A stretch of 64,000 nt of DNA from Trichoplax sp. H2 (GCA_003344405.1 NOWV01000018.1:1-64000); one strand, 5' to 3'; shown: positions 25,749 to 40,105, numbered from the stretch's first letter. The notes: generated by a model not told the origin, from the letters alone. Numbers and translations are program-made.

Positions 25749-25983
25749 TTCGTTTCTTCTTAATACAGCAGCCCACAATCACTCCACTACATTGCCGTAT
25801 CTCACACTGTTAACGTTTCCGATAGCACCTCCTATGGTCTCTAGTCTCTTCCTCCTTCCATAAAAATCGTAAAAATTTACAGAAGAGAGCATCTAAAACC
25901 AGAGCTAAAACAACAAGAGCTAAAGATCGTGCAGCACTGCGGGTCTACTGTACTGTACTATCTGGTTCAAGACTGCCCAAGAG

Positions 25984-26245
25984 CTGTGTCATACTGTACT
26001 GGACAGTACAGTAGTGTGCAGCGTACACAGGGTAATTTGGTCGGTCTGGCTACATGTCCGTACAACGTTCTCCTTGATTCGTTCTTTTAGCAATCCAAAT
26101 AGCTTTCAATATTTTAATACTACATCTAAGTTGCAGTCTATCTCGATTTAGCGTAGCTAAAAATTTAAATCTGATGAAACTCATTACGATAGCAGAAATT
26201 TCTATTTTACCAATCGAGTTGCGATGAACAGATTTTAAAACTCTT
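25984..26245. repeat. Copy A of a sequence repeated at 32364-32687
   Basis: These 262 bases match 32364-32687 in the same orientation, with a handful of single-base differences and one 62-base internal duplication in the other copy. Most of it is non-coding. It begins in the GTAC tract upstream of RPP14. The other copy is enclosed by two N gaps, suggesting a haplotype or assembly origin rather than a transposed element; no terminal repeats are seen. Confidence 0.85.
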
Positions 26246-26834
26246 AAATGGGCAATCTTCTAACTCAAAGTCTACATTTACTTTACCTTATATAGTGCTG
26301 TCCATTACTGTACAGTACATTGCTTTGCTCCATATAATTACTGGAAGTATTTCCAAAATATGCAACTACCGTAATTAGCTTGTAGTGTATGAGTTTTTAA
26401 CTCTAGATTCGCAATGCTACAACTCAAAATTCTGAGTTATTAAAACAGAGCAAATCTCTAATGTGCCACAAATAGTTAACATCGTATTATTAACTTTCAA
26501 AGTAACGTTTTTTTTAGGATATACTATCACAACAATTACTAACCTACCATAGCATCTTAGATCTCAAATATCCATGAACTGTTTCAATCCACTGTAAAAT
26601 TCATTACTTTCGAGCTCTTATTCTGAGTATAGATGCATTAATGACAATTGTATTTGTATTAATATCTGATAGCTTTATCCCTCCTCCCCTTTCCCCCAAA
26701 AATGGTTAGTTGACTTTAATATTGCGGGATAATTTTTTTATATATGCGTATATCAATCATATTATTTATATTTATGTATAATACTTGTGTTAACAATATT
26801 TCAATATTGAAAATGATATTTTATTATTCCACAG

Positions 26835-26901
26835 ACAAGACAAAATTCAGCACTTGATCGGCGATAACTTACTGAATTTTGATGTAGAATTAGAGCAGTA
26901 A
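26835..26901 (+). CDS. Possible orphan terminal exon
   Basis: A good acceptor (ATTTTATTATTCCACAG) precedes 21 codons, QDKIQHLIGDNLLNFDVELE then Gln, and a TAA at 26899-26901. It reads like the conserved end of a protein, but I found no upstream exon on this strand between 24.4 and 26.8 kb. A DILSQQLLTYHSILDLKY frame after TTTTTTTAG at about 26519 could belong with it. It may be a chance splice-like signal. Confidence 0.2.
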
Positions 26902-28193
26902 TAGCTTAGCAATAGTTTACAACATAATCAATCGTTTCTGCCAAGATTAGGCCTTCAATTGGCTATAAAATAACAAGAAAAGGTACAAAAGAGATGAAGT
27001 AGAACTGAAATATATCTATGCAGTAGCAACTACTGAGGTATAATACAACCCATGTATAACCTCAGAAAGGCCTGTTTTGATTGATATCAAACTATAACAA
27101 ATTTTCAAAGGAAAATGTGATCATTCATTATCGCCTGAATCAATTAATAATTGCAAGTTAATCATGAGAAAGATTGATAGATACGCAGTGTTAGAAACTA
27201 AAATAAACCCATATTTTTAACTTTGTATCTTTGATAGTAAATTATAGTTACCAATAACTATGCCACGGTAATATTGAAAGTGCAAGCCGATTCAATATGA
27301 TGAAATATTATAAGTCGTATAATAGCGTTGAATATTCAACTAACTTCTTACAGACATAATACCTTAAATACGATGTCAACAAGGAGCAAGATCAAGTCTT
27401 GCTAAACAAAATAATCTCCATTGCAAAGCAATTGCATGGATAAGTAAAACAGTTTGGTTAATGTAAGGAATTATGAATGCTGGACAAACTATAAATTTAT
27501 CGTTTCTAAAGATGGGAAACACATCCATCAACATTTAAATTTATAATACATTCGTATTTGCTAGCTCGGAGCTAGACAGCGAGTACAAATATCAGAAAAG
27601 ATGTAATTAATATCACCTTATAGCAATCTATACTTAGAACTTGTAATAAAAAATCATGATAGAGTAGAAACACAACATTCGATTTAAAAAAGAGGCTTTA
27701 AATACCGATACAAACAACTTAATTATTAATGCTTATTGAAAAGAAAGCAGAGTGCGACGAAACTCAGTTGCAAGATTGATCCCGAAAAGATGAAGTAAAT
27801 CTAGATATTTAGTATTTTTCGTTCCACTTCATTTCCCCTTCAAGGAATTCTATGAAGTATATCTGGCTCCGACATGCTATGCTTTTTAGTTGATTTAAAC
27901 GACCCAATCATACTACTCTGCTTGAAGTAAAAGGACAACTGATATCATTATTAATATTAATATTCTACCAAACAATCAAATTGCTATTTATATCTTAATA
28001 AAACTATAAGCTACTAGATTTTACATAAAAATGTAATAGGCGCAACTTAGAGGAATTCAACGGCTGATATGCTGTACAGTACATAGACTGCAGATGACGC
28101 TCTATTCCGATAAATTCACTAAACGATAGACTGCTTACAAGAAATTTACTAGAGAATAATATCATGGCAATTTATTTTAGCAGTCAAAAATAA

Positions 28194-30545
28194 TTAACGC
28201 ACAATTTGATAGATAGAACTTTGTATAATATTAGGTAAGCTAAAAATATTTATAGAATTGATCAGTATACATAATTTACTTACGTTGTTTTGTAATGATT
28301 TCGCCATATCTACAAACTGTGGTCTTTGAGCGATATTATGCGACCAACACATGTTGATAATTTTCTGTTTATTGTGATTAAAAATAATAACAGGTAGTAT
28401 CAACTTAAGTATAACACTAAAAATTTCCTCATATTTATACATTTTTACTAAAATAAATATTGTTAAATATTTTGTATCTTTCTACCTTTAATTTTGGTGG
28501 ACAATTGATATGATTTAAACTCTGCTTACAACCATTTCCAATTTTCCATATAGTAACATCCTCTGGTTCGCCAGCAAATGGCCATTCAAATGCGACTAGT
28601 TCATAAAGTATAGTTCTACAATATATAAGAAAATTAAGAGTTAATATATATATGTATTCTGTAATATAAATTTATTGATATATTCGCTCGTATAAGTTCT
28701 AAGATAAAAATGATAGCGTAAAAGCCTTTACCCAAAAGCATACATATCGGAATAATATGTATAGGGCATGGACATGTTGAAATTCGGTGGATCAACAATC
28801 ATTGTTCTCATTAATTCAGGACTAATATATGTTAAATGGCCATGTGGAATAATACTGGTGTTTTCACTACGATAAGATGTGCCATTATAAGTGCTATAAT
28901 CTGTGATTGAAATTTTCACTTTTGATTCTAGAAAAATATTTCTAGAACACAATTTGGTATGAACGATTCCTTTGGCATGTAAATAACCCATTCCATGTGC
29001 AATCTGACGCGCAATTTGCAATTTAGTCTTCATCGATAATTTATCGTGGCGATGATGTGTGTGATGATATAATGAGTGTCCTTTACGCATGCTACAGTGA
29101 AAATAAGACATACTATATTACAATTTCAGAAGATTAAGAACGAGTATCGTAATTATATTTATGTAATTGCAACATCATGTTTTTAATCATTTTCTGACGT
29201 GATCTACTTGTATACTGTATACCGTAATTCCACTCAAATTGATTCGAAAAAATTCTTATCATTAATATGTACACATATTAATAATTATAACAAACGATGA
29301 ATACTAGAATGTCCATTTAATGTTTTACCTTGTAATAATTGCATAAAATGGGGGTTCGAAGCAAGCTCCCATAAATAAAGAGATATTGTCATGGCGAATC
29401 ATACTTAAAATAGATACTTCTTGCCATAAATCAGAAATTTCCTTCTTATTTAAATTCTCTCTTGTATGAATCATAACTTCTCCATGCCATCGGCCTCTGA
29501 TATCAGGTATTAGTCGCATTAGAAAAATATTAAATTACCCAAACGGATTACAACGTTATCATATGAATACGAAACTAACTTGTAGATGGAACCTTTATAA
29601 CCAGTTTTAAGTCGATCACCAAATTTTAGATCACAAAGAAGAACTAGCCATTCTTTTAAGGATTCCTGCAGCATTAAAAGGAAATAATTGTATTAAAAGG
29701 AAATCTTTTACCACGCTTAGTTGTTAATATAGCAGCAATGCTACATAATAAACGACATACGATGTATCATTAGCAAATTATTTAATTTTTAAAGAATGAA
29801 ATTTTCTTGTAACCTTAAGTTCTTCAAATTGATCGTCGAAAGCGTCCCCTGATACCAAGTGTAATCGTTCATAATTGTTATGGCCATTATAGGGAGGAGA
29901 TGAAACAGGAGTACCTAAGATTTAAAGCAATATTTTTCAACATCCAAGTTACAATCATCAGCTTTTAAGAATAGAATACAACACTCCTATCTTACCTTGA
30001 TAACTAAATTGAGTATTATCCATAGGGAAATGGTGACCAGCACTTTGAGGCCATGTACTTGTGATAGAATGGCGGCGCTCCGATGGCGCTGGTGACGGTG
30101 GCATTAGAAATTGTGATGAATGCATTGGTAATGTATTTGGTGATGTAACAAGGCCTGACAAGCTGTTAAAACTATCTGAGTAAAATGATGACGAATAAAT
30201 GGACGATGCTGATGAGGGTAACAGCGAATCTTCATCATTTGTATACGACGCTTGACTATGATATTGTACTGACTGCAAATCCGATTCATCGGCGGTACTG
30301 CCAAAGAAATTGGCATTTTTAACCCCTGGAGTGCAAATATTTGGATCGGAATGGCTATCACAATGCATTTCTAACCCAAATGTTGAAGTTTTGTCGCGAC
30401 ATAGCAAACTTTCATCCACGGTATGGCTTTGATTTAGTTCACTGAAATGACATGAGTTACTGAATCGATCTTGTTGTTTTCGTAGATCTTCAGGTTGTGT
30501 CGACAAAATAATATCCCTGCCGGTTGTTTGTATTGTTGTAGTCAT
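28194..30545 (-). CDS. KSR: KSR-family pseudokinase (kinase suppressor of Ras), 5' end missing
   Basis: Scaffold that holds RAF, MEK and ERK together in Ras signalling. Exons on the minus strand: 30545-29996 (Ser/Pro-rich linker), 29914-29814, 29665-29580, 29496-29329, 29091-28732, 28615-28486 and 28364-28194. Key matches: RGRWHGEV, LFMGACFEPPFYAIIT, GMGYLHAKGIVH, YISPELMR, SDMYAFGTILYEL and CWSHNIAQRPQF. Catalytic residues are gone: the VAIK lysine is His (VMIH), HRD reads HTK with no Asp, DFG reads DYS, and the Gly loop is only TGYKGS. The linker has a basophilic site, RRHSIT. The first listed exon starts after a CTAATAG acceptor, so its ATG at 30545 is probably internal. The expected coiled-coil/SAM and C1 domains upstream were not found. 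The end may instead splice from 28284 to a nearby acceptor, shortening the tail. Confidence 0.88.
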
Positions 30546-32195
30546 ATCTATTAGATAATATAGACAAAATTAATTGTAAACCAACGGAAATAAATGAACA
30601 TAAACAATCATGGAGAGTAAGGGAGCATCCAATCAATCAAATATTTCATATCCCTAGGTATAAAACAAGACATGAAATGCTAAAAGAATTCTCTATTAAA
30701 CGTTATGAGGTTATTTCTTCTCGTTTTATACCAAGGTCAATTGATGAATATAAATAAATGGCACTAAATGGAGTATTGTAATGTTTATTTATGTAAAAGT
30801 AAAATTGAAAGAAATTACTATAAATTCAATTTCTATTTGCAAATAACAATTAAAATATTCTAGGACCTTGATAATCAAAATTCAACGGCACTCTCATGTC
30901 TATCAATTTCAATAATATTTAAAAATAAATACGGTAACTCAAACTATTTTACCCCATCAAGATTTAAAATATTTATATTAGTCTCTCCTAAAGGAAAACT
31001 GCAGTAGCTTTCGGAAATTGCTTTGATATTTAGAACCCAAAAAATAAAAGAAGTGCTACATTTTTAAGTCTAGTGTATAATATACATAAACACAGGAATT
31101 ATAGCAAGTCAAGAATTGAGATTTTTTGTGCTAAAAATCTTCATGAATATAAAAGTAAAATTAGCATTAAGAATTACTTATTTTACTATAATGATCTGAA
31201 AAAGTGAGTGTCGAATCTATGGTAAAGTACCCTATCCATTGATATTAATTATCTGACTTCCATCGTGGAGCGTTACCAGTCCAAAGGATATTCCTTTCAG
31301 GAATTACTAATGTCAATCATCTTGATGCATTAGATGGCCTAACTGTCACTAGTTATTTTAGTCTTCCGCTGAGATAAGAAGCTGACCAGATGGCAATTTC
31401 GGTGCAGTCTTTTACGTATAAAATATTAAAATTGTTTGAAAACTTTTTTCATCTAAAACAGATTCGCAGCGAATACCATTTAGGCTCATTTTGTTAGCTA
31501 GTGATAGTATTAGTTGATTACTACAGCTCAATGTTACAAATTTAAGTACACACTTTCACATGTTATCGCGATTGCTTCGCCTAAAGTTAGCCTTCATCCC
31601 TCGAAAATTCATATTACCATCTGTAAACATGTCAGATAAATTTCATAATAAAGCATACCGATACCTTTTCTTTCCTTTAAAGTACTGAAAACGTTCTTAG
31701 CTTTTTAACCAAAATACGCGTAAGTAATGATAGAATAAGCTCACTTAAAGTGCCATAAAGTAACAATTCCCATCACGAACGATCGTAATTTACCGAGAAG
31801 GTTTTTAAGATGGTATAGCCAAAAATGATAAAATAATACCTTATCTGTAATCCTTTAAAGGTTCTGCGAGTAGTTTGTTTTCCAACTTGGATATTTTTTG
31901 CATTATTATCAAAACAAATGGAAGTTCGATTATAATTAGGAAATACATTACGTGGCATCAAAGGACATCGACATAAGAGATCAATGTTGTGGGAAAAGAA
32001 AACATGACACGAAACAGACTGTTGATCTTCTAGTCAAGCATTCAATACATGAGATGATTTTCAAGGAAGATCTATCAAGAGGACTCTTAGATACATTTTT
32101 TATGCTGAACTTTCGATTTAAATCGTAATTATACGTTACTCCAAACATTGTTGACTATTACCATTAATTGTGAACGATCGCTTTCATAACGCTAT
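30546..32195. other. Region upstream of the KSR exons, unresolved
   Basis: Should hold 5' KSR exons if the gene is complete. The minus-strand frame at 31773-31961 (PRNVFPNYNRTSICF, then RRTFKGLQIR before a GTATTA donor) is a possible exon, but I cannot align it to KSR. A Cys-rich minus-strand frame near 31995-32120 does not fit C1 spacing. Otherwise AT-rich, nothing recognised. Confidence 0.3.
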
Positions 32196-32855
32196 CGGTA
32201 ACTTTTGAAGTTTATAATAATTGAAAAAGTGCTCATATTGATTATGACTTATCGCCTCTAATCGCAAATGAGGGTATAATAATTGTAAGTAATCAAAGAA
32301 AGTAGAATATGAGTTATTACTGTCTAGGTTGTAAAGATATGAANNNNNNNNNNNNNNNNNNNNCTGTGTCATACTGTACTGGACAGTACAGTAGTGTACA
32401 GCGTATACAGGGTAATTTGGTCGGTCTGGCTACATGTCCGTATAACGTTCTCCTTGATTCGTTCTTTTAGCAATCCAAATAGCTTTCAATATTTTAATAC
32501 TATATCTAAGTTGCAGTCTATCTCGATTTAGCGTAGCTAAATAGCTTTCAATATTTTAATACTATATCTAAGTTGCAGTCTATCTCGATTTAGCGTAGCT
32601 AAAAATTTAAATCTGATGAAACTCATTGCGATAGCAGAAATTTCTATTTTACTAATCGAGTTGCGATGAACAGATTTTAAAACTCTTNNNNNNNNNNNNN
32701 NNNNNNNCGGTAACTTTTGAAGTTTATAATAATTGAAAAAGCGCTGATATTGATTATGACTTATCGCCTCTAATCGCAAATGACGGTATAATAATTGTAA
32801 GTAATCAAAGAAACTAGAATATGAGTTATTACTGTCTAGGTTGTAAAGATATGAA
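32196..32855. repeat. Gap-flanked repeat sandwich (probable assembly join)
   Basis: A 148-base sequence occurs at 32196-32343 and again at 32708-32855, same orientation, differing at about four bases. Each copy abuts a 20-base N gap (32344-32363 and 32688-32707). Between the gaps sits 32364-32687, a second copy of 25984-26245. Within it a 62-base unit (32479-32540) is tandemly repeated at once (32541-32602). This layout is what a scaffolder produces when it places an alternative contig in a gap and repeats the edge. Confidence 0.85.
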
Positions 32856-35800
32856 TGTAAAATATAAGATTAAAAAAATAATTGATTGGTACAACGGTAG
32901 TCTCCGATACACTAGATAGTCGCAAAGAAAAAGTAGCATTTAACCTGAATAAATGCAATGGGTTTTTACTCATGTCGAACAAGTTCTGATAATTATAATG
33001 ATTACATTGTGCAAGACAATTTTATCCGTTAAGAATAGTAAAAATCTGAAAATACAACATACAACAAAGAGGATGTGATACCTTCCTGAAATCAATGATT
33101 CAACATCCTAAGTATTGTCGCAGATCAATCCAATTTTTATGGCAAACGGTACTTATCAAGGCTTTAAAACGCCAGACTCGAATTAATTAGTACTTACTTT
33201 TCCAGAACAGTTATTCAATAAATGTTTTAGCTAATTTTTCTTGTCACCCAAGCAAAAAATTTAAAATTCAATCTCTACTTCATCCTTCAATACATAACTC
33301 GAATAGGAGGACATTTAAACAATAAATGATACGTAGGTGGAATTAGAAAGAGACCATGACAAAAAGATGCTGGAGGAAACTTCCAATAATATCATAATAA
33401 CGGGCGACAGTTATACTAACAATAAAAGGACGTTTGTTTGTGGCTCACTAACTAATTTGATATCCTGCTATTAATTCATTCCATCATTTAAGTGAGCAAG
33501 AGTTTGTTGATAAAAGTGCACCATGCCTTAGTTTGTTTTTATGCATTTTAATGACTACACTTAATCGATCAAGAAATAAAAGAAAATGACTCCGATATAG
33601 AAAAAAACCTACGCATTGGTAGCTGTGGCGTATCATAAATTAGAATGAATCAGGTCAAATTTTTTCCTTTGAATTCGCTTTTCTACAGCGGCTTCAAGAC
33701 CCTAAACATATCTATATTCGCTCTATCTCTAGCCATAGTGTTATCGTACGCTATTACAAAATTTATCGTAGGCAGTAGGCATGAGATTATCATTATTAAA
33801 GATATGGAGGTGGCATAGCTGGCGTATATTGACTCTTAAATAAATATCATTACCACTGCATCATTTTTCAATACCTTAATCACTTGCTATCAATCTATTC
33901 TCTATCAATACGGCATCAATTAATGTGTCTCTTTAAATTAAAATATATAGTTAGAACTATCAATTGTATTAATTAGTGATCCTTTTGTTTTCATCTAATG
34001 AACAAGGAATAGACGTTGTTGATCGCTGTACAAAAGTAATGTAGTCCGCTATTTGGGGTAAAGGGCCAAAGTGGCGAGCCATAATAGACGGCTTGTCTCA
34101 TTACTAAACAATATAATTAAATAAGACAGGAAAACTGTGTCGCTTACAATAAAAATCTTCAATTTGTGCTGTGTTTCTTCTTTTATAGTATTTTAAATAG
34201 AAAAAGTAAATATAAGCTCAAAAATACCCGAATGGAATTATTTTCTATAACAACGATCAGCCAAGACTGGCCAAGATAGAAATATAAAGTAATAATGCAA
34301 GGAAATGGTCAAAGGTAGTCTACTTGGGACACTTGAATAATTGTAGTAAGAAGCGATAGTAATCATAATAAATCCAAGCCATCACAATTCAAAATATTCC
34401 TTGAAATTATGATTTTTAAGTCAATACGTGTAAACTATTAATGTTATCGTGACTTGATATAGATTTTATAGCAAATACCAGCCGATATATCCAGTCATAA
34501 ATCTGATGCTTATTATTGATGAGGATGACACTATCGATCATAACAAGTTCGGAACCTCCAAATATCCATTACATCCATAATTTTAGGTCAATTCATTAGA
34601 AACTGATCAAAATAAGGTTAATATAACCCTGATTTCAACTGATTGGTGATTAATGATCTATGATCTAGACATTATAGGTTACTAATAATAATATACAATC
34701 TAAAGTTGATGTTAAAGAGTGTAATATCGAATATTACAATCTACGAATAATACTTCTTATCCTATCAATTTTAAGCAAGATGTCTACATGTAGTCAATGC
34801 AGAAAGGCTTGTTTGATCATTATATTATCCTGTAATATCATGCTAGTGATATCTACTTTTCAATCCGATATTTAGGTATTTAAATAAGTAATAAAGTCGA
34901 TCATAATCTATAAGCAAACATAACACAATATTAGCTTTCTCAAGTAGTATTGCTAAATGTCTTGTACAGTATATTGTGACCAAAGGAATACCAGAACTAA
35001 TTCTTATAATTGCAAGTGGTCTACAGTACAGACTCCTAAGATTTTAATAATGATAATTAATTCCTAAATTGTGCAGTCTAAAAAGGAAGTAAATAATATA
35101 CGATTTTAAAAATTACTAGTACTGATTGAGTGCTATAATATTACATCAAAGACTATTCCAGCGTAATATATGTATCTTCTTGAAATAACTTTCATTTAGA
35201 CCATTTCTTATAAAACCTAACGATTGCCTGAACAAGATTCGGTAAATAAATCTATTTTTCTGTTCTTAATAGACAACTACCAACTCAGTATTGATATTGG
35301 CAAGCTTTTAAAAGTCACAAGTATTCCATAAAAGTAGAAAGTAAATTGTAAACTTCTAATTTGCTTGAAAATAATAAATACATTTTATCAAATTGACTAC
35401 ATGTCTCTTTCTTAAAGCACGTGATTGCTTAATACTACTACTTGATTGAAGTAGATAATTTCCTATCTGATATTTTGATGACAAAATGAATACGGTATTC
35501 AATCACTTTGTTACACTTCTTGCTAGGTATATAACAATATACGAGATGATCCATCCCCATAAATCTGTATAAAATCATTATTATTGCTTATGTACAGATA
35601 TAGACTGGACCGGAGTAAATTACGACATATAGAATCACTTTTTCTTTTACATTAAAAATTGAACACAGGATGCCATTAAAAGCTACTCTAACCATTTGCT
35701 TTAGGTAGTATAATGAGACTTCAGGTGTCGATATTAGAGTATTGCCAATAGGTTATTTTTTACACTTGATAAAATTTTAGTATACTTAATTTAGACATCA

Positions 35801-36035
35801 CAAATCATAAATCATTATCATTATTAAGAGACATAAAATTATAATCGAAAATAAGCCCATAATTATTGCTTATCTAACAATTATCCCTGAATAATAACTA
35901 CTTTAATGTATATAAAATAATTGCTAATTATACTGTAAGTATTACTGAATAGGTTTATGGATAAAAATATACCGTATAAAATTTATAGAATGTACCACAT
36001 TAATTTTCTCCTCACTTGCAACTTAATATTTTTTA

Positions 36036-36190
36036 TCAAACCAAAGAAAATAGACTATCAAGTAGCGTAATGCAGAATAAAATAGACAGCAATTATAATA
36101 TACTTTGTCAAATTTCTTCTTATGTTTTAGTACTTTCCATCCAAATCAAAGAAAATAAACTATTACCGTAATGCAAAATAAAACAAATAT
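36036..36190. repeat. Diverged tandem pair, period about 105
   Basis: CCAAAGAAAATAGACTAT then GTAATGCAGAATAAAA at 36040-36085 recurs as TCAAAGAAAATAAACTAT then GTAATGCAAAATAAAA at about 36144-36183, same orientation. Confidence 0.5.
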
Positions 36191-39100
36191 CAACTTAATA
36201 GTTGGGCAATTTTTTATGCTTGAATAAGTGTTATAATTATCGCCATCATCGTAATAAATATCTTGATGATTATGTCGCGTAGGATGTGAATAGACTCAAT
36301 AGACTTTACCGAGAAGATATATTGCATTAGTCAATAGAAGAGATTAGCTTCAAATTTAAATTCATGCATGCAGGCATTGTAGTTAAATAATAATTAGCAT
36401 TAAGGCTGATTTTAATACTTATAGATAGACATAAATATAAATTAATCGTCCATGATTGATTAATGATTATGTTATGAAACTAGAAATGATCGTATATTTA
36501 CTATTAATAATTCGAAACAAAAATCCATTCAAAATGTAATGATTATTCCGTCATGTACTATAATTGTATAAATAAATAATTATTGCCACACGTAAGTTAG
36601 TAGTGGGAAGTTCCTTCTATAGCATAACTTTATATGAGAGCAACCCATCTGTTCCAATTATCTATTCCTTTCTGTTTGTAAACAAATTTTTGATAAAAAT
36701 CTGATATATATGAGACCTTCACGAGATCTGAGAACAAATTTTTAAACATCGTGCTAACATCACGTTGGTCTTAAAAAGTTATCAGAAAAAAGCGGCTTGA
36801 CTAATACATGAAATTATCACATACGTGTACAAGTTATATTAATTATTGTTGACTCCAAATTTTCTAATCAGGGCCATAAATCATAGTGAATTTACAGAAA
36901 ATGCTTAATATAGCTGTAGATATCAAAATACGGTAGTCAATTTGGTATCATAGAAATTGTATAAACCTTTCTCTTTACTATTCTTTCATGTCTGCATTTG
37001 AAAGAGATAGATAATTATAAGTAAATATTAGAGCCGAAATGTCCTATTTTAATCTTAAAAATTGCATAATTGACTGAAATCTAGTGTATCATATTTCGAA
37101 AAAATGATTGCTAATAGCCTATAAAATTACTGTACAAGTAAATCTGCATTGAGCCATTATTATGTTGAAATTGTAGCAATCGTTTCTCCATGGTATTTAT
37201 ATAAATGTTGTAGAGATTTAAATAATCCGACTATTCTATGAAATAGCTACTATTTCTATATTAGCTGTCCTGTCACTCAATCGCGACTAATGGGCAGTTT
37301 GCAAAATGACCGATTTCGCATACGGTCACGTTCATATATACTATACGAATTTGCTTTTTAGTTGTTCATATCAATATCATTAATTTAATTCTTATTGAAA
37401 TCTTTTCGTATTTAGAAGTAACTGCAATCTAATCGTGGTTAATTCTACCAATACTTCAGTCCTGCACTATATTCCTCATATACACACAGTATGATAGGCA
37501 AATAAAGTTTTAATACTGTGCTGCTGGGTATAAAATATAAGCATATACAATAAAGATAATAGCTAAAATTAATTATTGGGTGTATACGCATATCTTCATT
37601 TATTATTAACTAAGACACTATAGTTGCTTTAAAATTTTTAAAAGAAATAAAAGCATAATCTTAGATTGATCATTAAATTAATCTTAACTCATGCAGTCTG
37701 ATCTACACAATCTTTGCAAAGCGTGCAGAAGTAACGGATATATTATGTTTCTCCAAGGAATCGCTTACTACTTACTAGCTAGTACTGTAATTAAGATTAA
37801 ATATAATTTAAAGAATTTTTATTACTGAAAATTTTCATATTCTGTTGTAGAAGGCAAAGACTTTTATTCTAATTTATAATAGTATATTATCGATTATATA
37901 CCGATGTGAAATAGTGTGTTAGCGTATTGAACTGATTTTAACAAATGCGAAAATAACTAGATAAAAATTTAACTTTTACTAAATCTCTCCTTATTTTTAC
38001 AACGTGATACTGGAAAATTATTAATCTTTATAGATACATGATTATGATTAAATGCAGTTCATTGATTAAGTGAGAGTCTTACTGCAGTAGTATTGGGTAT
38101 ATAGTAATAATAGAAACATAATTGAAGTGTCTTATTTGTTAAATAAGAAATATACTAAGCTAATATTGGATATAGCAAGGGATTACCAAAAATGAAACTT
38201 TCATTCTTAAAGTCAAATCTTTAGTAGCTCTAATAATGGGATGTAATGATTAAGAGCGGCTTACTGAACAAATGAGGACCCTACTAAACTTAATTTATAC
38301 ATTTAAGGTACAGTACACTAAGAATACGATCATGATTAAAATAATGTACTGATAAAAGAGAACTTTCTATACTAAATTTGAAAGCCCAGGATATAAAAAG
38401 GGCACAATCACTATTGAAGCAGTTCAATAATAAAATGAGAATCTTGCTATAAGAAATTAAGTATTATCTTTCAACAATATATGGCGGTAGACCATCAAAG
38501 GAAAGAATTATACCAGTATATTGAATTTCATAACCCTCGGCATACTATCCACTAATTAATGAAGTAAGGAACTGAAACTGAGAATTCTTGTGGGTAGGAA
38601 AGTATAATTGTGAACGTGAACTATACGATTCATTGTGAGTCTAAGGATATGGTGCAGACGATATTTTTGTTACCGGTAATTTCTCCTGACAACCATTAGA
38701 CAATATTCTTTCAATCAATATTTTCGCCGTATATAAACGTATTTAATTAAGATTACCTAATTACCGCACTTGTAAGTCAGACCTATTAAAATTGCGCTTT
38801 TATCTTGGATACAGGATAATAAACTAAATAATTTGCTATGAAATCTAGTCATATACTAATATAACCCTACGATAATGGCAGCAGTGTGAGATTGATTTTA
38901 GCTTGTTTGCAAATAACATTTCTACGTGCCAATTGACGTAAATCATGATAGTCAATCATTTATAATTGAATAATTCTAGTATATTACGATATCTTGGTGT
39001 GTCAGTTTAGCTACAAGATTAAGTAAACGCATTAAGTACGATCTATGGGTCTATTAAGCATGACATTAGAAGACAGTGGCATCAATCTAACTTGGTTGGG

Positions 39101-40105
39101 CTATACGATGCAAAGGATAATATAATATCGTGACTTTAATTTCGAAATGAGGTTTAGGAGCCCCAAATAGACATTAGAAATATCTGTCTTCTATTTTCCC
39201 TTATTGTACATACTCGTATACACTTAGACAATGCTGACAATAATAATAATTTGATCAAAGTCACCTACCCACAAACAACAATCAACTATATTATCGAAAT
39301 CAATTTATAACATCAAGCGAAATCGTGCATGAATAATAAATTAAACTTCATATCATGTTCATGGTACCTTGAATAATAAATCTGTAGCTTATTTTTGTAC
39401 AGCACGTATGATACTATTCCATAAGGTTGTATAATACTACCTTTTGTAATATCTATCATTATATTGTCACTTCTAAATGTCATTTCGGACTGAATTAATT
39501 GCATATTCCTTTCTACTTTGAAGTCATATAGGTACTTCTGTCCTCACTGTCATTTTGCATTTCTATAATATTACGGATGTCTTAATAAAAGTTGCCTAGA
39601 ATCTTTACTATTCACAATGGATATCCTGTTTTCTAAAGTTACGGGCATATCCTTATGATTTACTTGGCAATAATTCTTTACAATCGACACAAAATAGACG
39701 ACGGAAATGTCGATCATTTATTACGGTACCATATCGAAAAAGGCTAGATTGCTGTAGCCTATACTGATTGAATATTGTTGATGATTGTCTATATCAAAAA
39801 TAGGTATCCAAACGCGTAAATTAAAGATTGTATCGTTGAAAGAAAAAAATAGAATTAATTCTTTTCTCTTTCATTTTACCTTACAGCATGACAGTAAAAC
39901 ATAGCCAACAGGGCCATCTTATTCTACAACGATATACCCATTCTACATTCTAGCCTAAGAAATAGCAACTATGGTTCACCATCCCTTTATTTTGTCAGGC
40001 CCAGTGGTAAATTAATTGTGTTCTATTTCTTGAAAATAGTTCAATGTCATTAATAAAGAAGTACCAATTTTAGTAAACAAACTGCCATGAGGCGCTAAAT
40101 ACTGC

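Larger units (their letters stand above)
25749..28193. other. Intergenic region between RPP14 and KSR
   Basis: Upstream of RPP14 there is a GTAC tract (about 25950-26030). Bases 25984-26245 recur at 32364-32687. One exon-like feature is noted at 26835-26901. From 26902 to 28193, which follows the KSR 3' end on the minus strand, I see nothing but AT-rich sequence and one CTGTACAGTAC word near 28072. Confidence 0.4.

Noticed and set aside
31995-32120. Cys-rich minus-strand frame resembling a KSR C1 domain
   Set aside because: Cys and His spacing (CxxC, then Cx3C) does not fit the C1 pattern and a stop follows at once.
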